Part shown: positions 54,641-64,000 of the stretch, one piece after another
Layout of the letters: every line of letters starts with the position of its first letter
How positions within the stretch are numbered: position 1 is the stretch's first letter
Assembly (NCBI RefSeq): GCF_964340395.1
Contig: NC_135568.1
Location: 20,909,081-20,973,080, forward strand
Length of the DNA stretch: 64,000 bases
Source: Glandiceps talaboti
Lineage: Eukaryota; Hemichordata; Enteropneusta; Spengelidae
Direction of reading: 5' to 3'
Notes under the pieces: model-generated
What the model was told of the DNA's origin: nothing
The model's database searches: none
What the model saw: the letters and a program-made list of their open reading frames with translations, nothing else
Position numbers and translations under genes: made by a program

Positions 54641-56372
54641 TACCCGACCCATCCATTGTTGAATGGTTTATTCCATCACGTCATCTTGAAGAGTAGGCAT
54701 ATCCCATGTCCAACAAGGAGACACAATATGAATAGGCATGTTCCATGTCCAATGAGCAGACACAACATACACTACTGGAACTCGAGGTAATCCCACGAGG
54801 ATCACCCCCTAGAAATCACCTGCCCACGCTGGAATCCCCCGTTGTAATCTACTGCCCTCGCGAGGAAAATTGATCACGCAAGTTATTGTTACAAACCCAC
54901 GTGTGCAGGGAACCTGCGAGTGGAGAATGTGTGTTGACATAATGTACATGTACATACTACATGTTTACATGTACATCATGAGCTGGACGATACTTCCATG
55001 TTTGCATCTAGCGTACGTGGTGTAGAAAATCTTACAATGTACACTGAAATCAACACGTGAAGTCACAAGGTTTGTTCGATTCATATATGCCAATCACAGA
55101 GAGAGGGACTGTGCCATAATGTTGAACATGTAACTTCGCAATTTGTAACTTGTTTTGTTTTGCAACGGATTTGAACTATCACTGCTACCAGGAACACGCC
55201 ATACAATGTTTTGATTTCACGTTCAGCCTTTTCAATTATCATTTCTAGTGCCTTCCATACTGTTGTTACAATGTTTTTTTAAGGCATGTAAACTGGTAGA
55301 TGTTACTGAGGTTCCCCCAATCAATTTACTGGAGTTCCCCACGGGTGTGGCCATGGAACGACGGAAAAATATTGCTTTGAAAATGGTGTCTTAACTAACA
55401 AGAAGCAAGTTAGCTTCATAAAATATCTTCAGTTTGATGATTAAAAAAACGGAAAATGCATACAGTTGTACTTGTAGTCCGGTTGTATGTTTTGCTTTCT
55501 GCCATAGTACTGAGAGTCCATTGTTTTTATTAGCTCCGCTGTCAGTGAAAGCTGAAAGCGTAGCTTTAGGTTGGATAAGAGTATAGAGAGTAGAGTGAAT
55601 CATAGGTGTCCGTCAAACTTTTGTATTTTCATTATCTACTCCGAAAGTGACAGTCGGAATTCTTCGATATTTGGTGTGCATGTTCCCTGGGGGGAGGCTA
55701 TTCAGATTTGTTCATGCCAAGTTGATCTGTGCCATTTTCAATTTGTTATGATTTTTTTTCATAAAATGTCATTTTCATCATCTCCTTGAAGACTTCTTGT
55801 CAGATTGCTTTGATATCTGGTGTGTTGATGCGCAGGGGTAGCTTACTTAGATTTGTTAATTTCAAGTCAGCACGTTTTCTTTTCTATTTTTTATGATTTT
55901 TTTTTTGTAATTTAAAAAAAAAATGAATATGTTAATGAGCATTATGACTGCCGCCATATTGGAAATCAGTCCGTGAGACTTTAGGTAAACTGCAACTTTT
56001 CAAAAGACACTATTGACGTCAAACAAGCAATGTAATATGTGCTGTAGTCTTAATTCTACACATTGTGTGCCCAAATGACAAATATTTGTTCGAAACAGGG
56101 TTGTAAACTTCAAATCCAAATTCTCCACCCTCCTACAGAATGGTTCATTCCAGTATACGCACCTCACGATCAAGTGAACTCTATGAGCATGCCTGAACTG
56201 AAGTGTATGGGATGATTTTTTGACAGAGTCAGTCGTCAATAAAAATGATAATACTCTTTCTAAAATTATCACATTTTGAAAGGGAAAGTACTTTGTGGTT
56301 CATTTATGGAGTTTTGTTTTTGTACGATCAATCTTGGTGGCAAAATCACAGCGTCAAAATTACCGATGTGGT
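54641..56372. other. No gene seen
   Basis: Unique sequence. 54720-54900 is GC-richer with short palindromes. The frames at 55391-55603, 55571-55789 and 56000-56272 lack any recognised domain or splice context. An NBEAL-like exon could be hidden here but none was identified. Confidence 0.45.
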
Positions 56373-56876
56373 AGTTCCGTACGGTGACAATCTCAAGTAC
56401 CCGGATGCATGAGGGACTAACCCGGAAGCAAGTCGTTGCCAGCCATACGTTACAGTCGTAACATCGTCCGAGAAATCGCTGCGTTCAGAGTGTCATTATT
56501 CACAGAATTGTTTTTTTTCGAGTGAAAACCCGTCTTGAATTGTATAACTCTAACAAATGAAGACATGTCAAGTTATATTTTGAAAGGTGTATCGCTAGTT
56601 TGAGACGATTTCCTGACGTACTATCGAGGCTTGGACATTACTCCAGTTCAGCGGGAAGTTTAGCCAGTGCGATAATTCTTTCTGGTTTAGTTTACAACAC
56701 TTTTGATCACACAGATTTTGTTTTTGTGATGAAAAGAAATTTAAAAAAAGATCACTTCAACCATTTCGTTGTGTTTTCTTTATGAAAGGTAATCGAACAT
56801 GAACGAATGTTACCACTGTAACGTATGGCTGAGAATGACTCTCTTCCGGGTACTTGGGATTGTCGTCGTACGGAAA
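56373..56876. mobile_element. Inverted-repeat element of about 500 bp
   Basis: Left TTCCGTACGGTGACAATCTC...AAGTACCCGG...AGCCATACGTTACAG (56373-56462) is repeated in reverse at about 56808-56876 (CTGTAACGTATGGCTGAGAA, CCGGGTACTTGGGATTGTCG). The arms are roughly 65-90 bp with about 85% identity and one gap. No transposase and no certain target duplication. A MITE-like foldback is the simplest reading. Confidence 0.65.
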
Positions 56877-59800
56877 CTAAGATTAATACATTTCTTCCCT
56901 ATATATATCTACTACAACTAGTACAAGTTGAATGTTGTTGACTTGGTAAATTTGTTAGAAAATTTAAATTCAAATTGCCTCAAAATTATTTTAGATCCCT
57001 AGTTTATTTCATTCATCATTAAAATTTTCCATGGTTAAAGCTGTAAGACACTGGAATTATTGATAGCCAACCTCAAAATCTTTTCTTTTTTTTCTTTTTC
57101 TTGTGTGCATTTCCCAGTCATTTTTTTTCAGAGATTTTGTGCAATTTTTCATAACAGTAGATTTTTTGTTATAAAATGGTGACTATGGTATAAAAGTACA
57201 ATACATTACCAACTTCTGTGTAAAATGTGTTTTATAGTGAGACATCATATGAAACCAGTAACCACTTTATTACATCGCTAAAACAAAACTGCATAGTGAA
57301 GAGCTGAACCACTTCTACATGTACATGTCACCAAAATAAAAAACAAATTAAAAAAAACAAAACAGCTGAGCTATTCTGACCGATAGGTCGCTTGTTTTGA
57401 TAATCATGATAATAGCATATTCTGCCACAATCAACGTAAAAAGACGCAATGCTAATGTTGCAATTTTCGTTGTCGCTGTTGAGTCTACCTGGAATATTAC
57501 TGCACAGGTTCACTGTATGGATGGTAATGAACCCAATCAAAAGAAAATTATATAAAGCAAGTGCATAGATTTCAAGAAGGACAGTTGTCTGAGAGAACTT
57601 TCTGTTTAGACTTCGCTAAGATTTTAAAAGGTACATGTACTGTGAGTGTGACGACACATTCAGCGTCTGAACTGTTAAACTAAAGGGAGGGGACAGAGGG
57701 AAGACTTAGTGTTCGATACTGACGTAGCCATGGAAAATCTTACTTCCGTATTTTTTCTTAAAAGAAGCAAATCATAGACATAGTGACTTTGAAAACCATA
57801 GATTTTTGAGTACATGTACATGTACAAACAGACTGTTCAGAGACTTTTTCACGGCCCCACCCATCCATGAACAGTGAACTTGCCAACATTGAAACCATGT
57901 GTTCTGTCTTACATTGCATCATGTGTTGTCTTCTATAGTACACATACAAATGTAGTTGTTAAGCCCCTGTCTCACCCGATCTCTGTCTGTACATGCTCAG
58001 ACCACTTTTTAGTAGTCTGAGGTACAATGTACCTGTAAATTCCATGGATACAAAAATATTAGATCAATTTCGTTTCGATTAGAATTTAATAATTGGGGAA
58101 GTAGAATATACATTTTTGTTCATTTTAGCGACATTTTATTTAGTGTCACCTAAGTAGTATAGGTGAACAACACGAGATGGTATGTGTTTACATGTAAAGA
58201 ATCTGTTGATCTGACTTGGCTTCAAGGTCGCATGAGAGTTCAGGTGCTGAAATAAAGCATTATCCGTCTCGCGGAAGATCTCATGAGATCATGAGATCTC
58301 ACGAAACGCCATTGAGTGCATAGTAACCACGTTCGGGTGGTCAAGCTGAAGTGTCAAACGCTTAGCAACACCATTGTTCTCAACGTCATCGTACGTAGAG
58401 TGCAGTATGTACATGATGTACATGTATGATAGATTAAGGGAAGCAAACTTTTAAAGTATGGTTGTAAAAATGATGTGCGTATGTAAAAGTCGCCGGCAGG
58501 AGTTTCATAACTAGCCGTCAGATGTGATGGTGATTTTTTGGCCGTCTGGGCGCAGATGAAGAACGGTTGAGATTGACAGTGTTACCTTTGAAATCATGCA
58601 GTTTCAACATGAACTTGAAAATATTAGAGTTGGATCCACTTGAGGGATCGCAGGCCCTATGGTTGAAAACTTGCATGTCAGGTCACGAATATTGTATCCT
58701 ATTTTTAAACAACGTCTAAAATTTTATACAATGTCACAACTTTCCATAGACTTTTTATACGTTGCATAGCATCATCTAAAAACCAACACAACAAAGTGGA
58801 CCCGATCACTTCAATGTGCTGTTAATAGTTGGCAATGATGTAATTCCAGTCTGTAAGTCGTCAGCTAAATTCGTCCGGGTCCGCTAAAAACTTTGAAAGC
58901 AGTTGAGAATTTTTTTTCACTGTCTTTGATTTTATCATATAAATTTATAAATCAACTATATATATGTATTTCAAATTAAAATTTAGAGATACTATGTCGT
59001 TTTATTTTACGAATTTGGACTAAGAGTTCGACAACATGTTCATCGAACTCAAGTATAAACATGGCTTACACATACACATGGTGTTCTTTTTTGTCGCAAG
59101 GTTGAAACCACATCGCCCTCGTTCACGGACGCTTTCTGTTTCGGGCAAACTTACATGTTTTTGTTTACTCAGTCAAATGATGTTGTTACGTTTTCTCTTT
59201 CATTCAAAGGTATATTTTGAAGAGACACAGATATGACGAGTAATGTTTAATGATTATTTTTACGTAATTTTATGAAAATAATATAGACCGGAATCGACTG
59301 TGTGTTCGAGCCTACCGTAACTCAACAGCATCAAATATTGATTAAACCAAGATATTATCAATTGTGTTTTTGTTTATATCCCTCGCAAAAGACGTACCGT
59401 TTCGGAGCTTCAGTTCATATAATATGCTGTTTCGGCAATCTGTTTTACTGTCCCGCAAACGCCACAATGTACTGAAACATGCGAAATATATACCTCACCA
59501 CAAGAGGGCAGCAGGTGGTATCGAGCTTCGAGCGAAAATTCATGGGTCACATATGTTCGATTTGAAGCATCCTGATTTGTTTATTCGATGCCATGTCCTA
59601 CCCCTCTGTATTACAAGTTTAAGCAAGGAATGCGTTTGAGCTCGAGCTCGAGCACGGCAAGCAGCGCGTCACGCATCGAAGCATCACCTGTCGCGAGCGA
59701 ACTAAGCGTCGATTTTGCATGCACCATGATCATGTTCCATTAAATCATTACAGACAAAATCTATCCATATAGTTTCTTTTCCTTTATTCTTTTTTGGAGT

Positions 59801-60060
59801 CTTCCATATTTATATAAACTTTTTCTGCGATTATTAAAAATGTTTCATTTTTTACAAGACCGGAAAGTGTACAAATACATACCCAAAATAACAAATATGT
59901 GTAGACGTGTATAATGAGTTTATTAAAATAAACTACAAATAAAGAAGTAAGTATGTAAATGTGACTCATAGCTAACTTGGGCCTTTATTACATGGATATC
60001 ATTATCATTTTTGCGTTTCACCAGAATTGTTGCCTCATGCCCCAGGTTAGATTTATGAAA
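56877..60060. other. No gene seen
   Basis: AT-rich unique sequence. 58260-58300 has nested GATCTCATGAGATC palindromes. 59370-59720 is richer in CG, with GAGCTCGAGCTCGAGC at 59639-59654. Frames at 59036-59236 and 59364-59639 have no recognised domain. Confidence 0.45.
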
Positions 60061-60775
60061 TGTAAATACTCATTATTATGGTGAAAATAAATTATTATTA
60101 TTTATTTATTAATACGCAATCTGGGATTCCTGAAGCGTCATTGTCAAGATTTTAATAATGTAAAGTCTGTAAAGACCCTGTACATATCCTTGGTTCGGCG
60201 CGGCCTTTAGTTTTGTTCCCTTATATGGAACCCATGGCAAAATAATCTAGTGGATAAGATTGAGCGTGTCCAAAGGAAATTTATCAAATATTTATGCTTT
60301 AAACGAAATATACGTTATTGTTCTTCAGATTATTTAGAATTGTGTAAGTTTTTCAAACTATCCCCTCTTTTCAAACGTAGAAAAGTTTCTGATCTCTGTT
60401 TTTTATACAAATGTGTACATTCTGTGGTTAACTGTTCTTATTTGACACAAATCCCTCTGAATGTTCAACGTAATTTAAGGTTTAATTTTCCTTTTCGGGT
60501 ACCTGCAACCAGAATTAATGTTTGTAAGCATTCTTTCATTCCACGGGCTCTATCCACTATGAATGAAATTGCCAAATATAACTCGAGTATTGACATATTT
60601 GACAGGTTTAGTCATTTTAAAACTAATGTACATTATTTTTATACTTGATGCGTTTTTTATTGTTGCTTTTTAATGTATGTTGTTTTGTACGTGTTTGTAT
60701 ATTGTATGTTCTGCAGAGCCTGTAATTGGGATTTCATTCCTGTTGGTTTTCCGAATAAATAAATAAATAAAAAAA
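60061..60775 (+). mobile_element. LINE C-terminal fragment with (AAAT)n tail
   Basis: From about 60115 the reading LGFLKRHCQDF, LYISLVRRGL, stop, FCSLIWNPW, then DKIERVQRKFIKYLCFKRN continues to the stop at 60646-60648. This is the region after the thumb of a Jockey/CR1-type reverse transcriptase. The 3' UTR ends in (AAAT)n at 60753-60775. Just upstream (60061-60114) lies another LINE-type ATT/TTTA tail. 5'-truncated and interrupted by a stop near 60208. Confidence 0.8.
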
Positions 60776-61349
60776 TTGTCATAGATAGCGTGGTATTGCG
60801 AACATTTATTTCAGTACGAGCAACAAGTTGGTCGTTCGACTGATGTTGATTCAATCCTTGTATTAACGTGAAAACTAAAAAGTTTGATCGCCTGAAATAA
60901 TTACAATGTATTCAGCATTAGTTTAGTAATTCCAAACAGATTTGTAGATGTTTTCACGTGATAGAACATCCATATCAAAGCCGCAGCCAGAATTAGAAAT
61001 CCAATAAAAACTGCTGCATGCTACAATTTCAGAACGGCCAATTGTACAATAGTTAATCCCCTCAAATCGTAGGACATACCTAACTCCCAACACACTTTGT
61101 AAATCATTCTTCTATGAGAATTATAAACGAGAGATTTAAAATATGGACTATTGCATCTGATTACTTAACTCATCCGATTACATAATGTGACATAATAACA
61201 ACATACATCACACTGCCTTCTGACAAAGCCGATGAGAAAAAGACAATACATGACCACACAAAAACACAATTTGAGATATTTTATTATGGATAGAACATCA
61301 CGGTGACATAAATGTACGATACGAAGATAACTAATATCACAAATCATCA

Positions 61350-62702
61350 TCATTTATTGTAAGAAGAGTGCAGGAGCGTTACCTGGAGAAACGGAAGAAG
61401 CTGTGGATGTGCTTTGTAGACTTGGAGAAAGCCTTTGATCGAGTGCCACAGAGTGTGATAGAATGGGCTTTGAGAAAGAGAATGGTACCGGAAGTGTTGG
61501 TTAGAGCGGTTATGAAGCTGTACGAGAATGCAAAGACCAGAGTCAGAGTGGGATCAGGGTTGTCTGATGAATTTAGGGTAGGAGTGGGTGTACATCAGGG
61601 GTCAGCACTTTCGCCACTTCTGTTTGCAGTAGTTGTGGATGTGCTGTCTGAAGAGGTGCGAAAGGGGGAGTTGTTTGAGCTTCTTTATGCAGATGACCTG
61701 GTGTTGATGGCAGAGTCCATGGAGGAACTGGAGAGGCTATTTACTGCTTGGAGATGTGCTTTCGAAGGAAAGGGTCTGAAAGTGAACATGGGAAAGACGA
61801 AGATCATGGAGTGTGCAGCAGGCAATGAAGTCAGGGCAAAAGCAAAGATTGACCCATGTGGGATTTGTCATAGGAGAGTAATGAGAAATTCGATACTGTG
61901 TACGAAGTGCAGGAAATGGATTCATGGAAGGTGTGCAGGAGTAAGGAGAGTGACAAGTGTGATGGCAACAGATTATGAGTGTTGGAAATGCCTACGAGGC
62001 GGAGAGTTTGTTGGTGATAACCCGGAGCATGCAAGTGCTGTAAGTGAAAGGCTGCAGGAACTGGACCGAGTGAAAGAGTTCTGTTATCTGGGTGATACCT
62101 TAGATGGTGCAGGAGGCAGTGAGCTTGCAGTGACAAAAAGAGTGGGACTGGGATGGAGGAAGTTCAGAGACCTTGAATCCGTACTATGTGGTTGTAGGCT
62201 AACTCTAGCAATGAAAGGTCGGATCTACAAGGCATGTGTGAGGCCAGTTATGACATATGCGGCAGAAACATGGGTGATGAGAGCAGTGGAAGAGGGTATC
62301 TTGAGGAGAGCAGAGAGAGCTATGGTTAGAAAGATATGTGGTGTCAAATTGAGTGACAGGGTTGGCTCAGAGGTGCTAATGGAACGGCTAGGTCTATGTG
62401 AGTCAATTGTGGAGGTAGCAAGGCGTAGCTCTCTGAGATGGTGTGGACATGTGCTGAGGAAAGATGAGGGAGAAGGAGTGAAGAGGGCATGGAATCTGGA
62501 GGTGGATGGAAAAAGAGGGAGAGGGCGACCAAAGCTGACATGGAAGAGTATGGTGGAAGGACAATGTAAACAGATTGGATTAAACATCAATGACTATGGG
62601 AACAGGCAGAGGTGGAGGAATGTGATTGCCACATGGAAAGAAGGACAGTCGGTGACCCCCCGCCAGGGGGAAGAAATCGACTTTAATTAATGATGATGAT
62701 CA
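61350..62702 (+). mobile_element. LINE copy: reverse transcriptase with a following zinc finger
   Basis: One open frame from about 61368 to the stop at 62688-62690 (440 codons) has no internal stop. Reverse transcriptase blocks are MCFVDLEKAFDRVP (residues 14-27), GVHQGSALSPLLF and YADD (107-110). Then a C4HC3/RING-PHD-like cluster at residues 164-208 (CGICHRR...CTKCRKWIHGRC...CWKC; 61857-61991), then the thumb and C-terminus (YLGDTL, VRPVMTYAAETW, RWCGHVLR, GKRGRGRPKLTW). I recall this zinc-finger-bearing group from many invertebrate genomes. The 5' half (endonuclease, first reverse transcriptase blocks) is missing. The ends carry TCATCATCATT (left) and AATGATGATGA (right). Confidence 0.88.
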
Positions 62703-62851
62703 ACAAGATATCAGTGTGTGTTGGGTATCGTAGTTGTGCTTTTTGCCAGTGGATTTTAAAGCTGCACCAGCTGTAACAGGAGACAACCAGTAAAATATTT
62801 CACTGAAAATTGTTAAAATACTGACAAATAAACCTGAGATAGATTTACCCC
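62703..62851. other. No gene seen
   Basis: Short unique stretch between the LINE and the direct repeat. Confidence 0.4.
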
Positions 62852-64000
62852 TAATTTATACCCACATATTGGGTACCTGTTACTGACCTTGTGTGAACGT
62901 AGAATGGAGTAGTGAGACTGGCAAGTATGTCTAGAAAAAAAACTTGAGCTTTAATGTCCTAGTAACAAACTAACTTGTTAAATCAATAACGAAATACATA
63001 CACAAACTTTGGCTATCTTGAGGGCTACTCAGCACCACTTGCAGCTGGGAAGATCACCAGCAGGTGTAAGGAGTATAGGCTACCTGGGGAGGTCCCAGCA
63101 GATAGGTCCTATGTGTGCTCCTGAATGTAAACATAAGTAAACCGAAAAGATCACTCGGGGAGGACCCGGCAGGTGTCGTAACCATAGCTACCTGGGGAGG
63201 ACCCGGCAGACATAGCTAGGTGAATTAATTTGTATTCGAAATAAGCTGATTGATTAGTTTTCAGCTGACTGTAAACTGTATTGGGGTAATTGAACAAGGG
63301 GAAAAGGCCCGTCACTGTGGTAGTGCTGAGTAACCAAAGAAGATGTACAGAACAGATTGAAAGTATCTGCAAGAAAACAAATGGTAATTACATTAGAACA
63401 GGTTATGTCTGGCATGTATAGTGCCACATGTTGCAAGGATAAAGAAAAGCGATTAACATGTCTGAGAGAACTGCCTGATTTAGAACAAGTAAACGAAGGT
63501 GGTGATGGGGATGGTGGGTGGGACTGACTCCGTAGGCAGAGACAAATTTAGCAATGTTCTCCAAACGCAGCTTGAACTAGACTGAGGCTAGAAGGAGCCT
63601 AAGTAGAAAATTATGCATAGTACAAACATTCTGACAATTTCCTGTGCTCCCCTTAGTATACACATGTAATCTGGTGATGACGTACATCCTCTGACATTTC
63701 CTGTGAGTATATTTGAACACTGGTTTGTGAACTACATGTAGATGCCAGGAGGAATGGAATGTTCAGGCTTATGAAAATATTCTGTATAAACTAAAATTAA
63801 ATAAATTTTTAATTTATACCCACATATTGGGTACCTGTTACTGTCCTTGTGTGAATGTAGAATGGAGTAGTGAGACTGGCAAGTATGTCTAGAAAAAAAA
63901 CTTGAGCTTTAATGTCCTAGTAACAAACTAACTTGTTAAATCAATAACGAAATACATACACAAACTTTGGCTATCTTGAGGGCTACTCAGCACCACTTGC
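62852..64000 (+). repeat. Direct repeat, 958-bp spacing, runs off the window
   Basis: 62853-63042 and 63811-64000 are near-identical (two differences seen: GACC/GTCC and AACG/AATG). The second copy is cut by the window end. Between them, TACCTGGGGAGG(A/T)CCC(A/G)GCAG occurs at least three times (63080, 63150 region, 63190). It could be a long tandem repeat unit or the terminal repeats of a small LTR element. No coding frame. Confidence 0.8.

Noticed and set aside
56600-56785. 61-codon frame inside the inverted-repeat element
   Set aside because: No recognised domain, too short, and typical of chance frames in this AT-rich DNA.
59364-59639. 91-codon plus-strand frame in a CG-richer stretch
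   Set aside because: No domain recognised and no splice or promoter context that I could support.

Overview
This window is eukaryotic nuclear DNA from a bilaterian animal, most likely a marine invertebrate. Genes are split by GT-AG introns of several kb. The DNA is AT-rich with many TACATGTA-type words, and it is full of animal transposon classes: Ty3/gypsy, DIRS-like, several CR1/L2/Jockey-type LINEs, a piggyBac-like element, hAT-like elements with short terminal inverted repeats, and many short non-autonomous repeats. I cannot name the species; lancelet, hemichordate or a lophotrochozoan would all fit. There are no bacterial operons, rRNA genes or CRISPR arrays.

Two host genes can be supported. 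(1) A SOCS6/SOCS7-type suppressor of cytokine signalling gene lies on the minus strand. Its four coding exons at 38659-37141, 31636-31557, 12265-12097 and 11495-11143 join in perfect phase to give 706 codons. They encode a long disordered, proline-rich N-terminus, an SH2 domain and a SOCS box. (2) The first two coding exons of a neurobeachin-like (NBEAL-type BEACH protein) gene lie on the plus strand at 39150-39200 and 48125-48216. The two genes are head to head with about 490 bp between their start codons, so they probably share a bidirectional promoter, which holds a YY1-like CAACATGGCGGC. The same 16-mer recurs at 50911, where a short ATG exon followed by a splice donor may be a further gene start.

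Layout. 1-3453: decayed Ty3/gypsy element, abutting a 35-bp minisatellite (3454-5607). 5608-11142: 3' flank of the SOCS gene, with an 891-bp inverted-repeat element nested in a repeat called Rep-A here. 11143-38659: SOCS gene. Its 19-kb second intron holds a DIRS-like fragment, and a Rep-A copy split by a LINE that is itself split by a hAT-like element inside an older repeat, a foldback hairpin and a piggyBac-like element. It also holds a 2.8-kb hAT-like element carrying a complete Rep-A, and arrays of a second repeat (Rep-B). The first intron holds two LINE remnants. 39201-48124: NBEAL intron 1, with a GA/GGGA microsatellite, a 4.2-kb 36-bp minisatellite with higher-order structure, a LINE endonuclease fragment and a reversed Rep-A. 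48217-64000: a THAP-domain fragment, an inverted-terminus element, a minus-strand LINE with a second LINE tail inserted into it, a Rep-B array interrupted by a 394-bp hAT-like element, an inverted-repeat element, two more LINE copies (one with a zinc finger behind the reverse transcriptase), and a direct repeat spaced 958 bp that runs off the window.

All calls come from reading the sequence and from remembered family motifs; no database search was run. Repeat names (Rep-A to Rep-E) are labels for this answer only.
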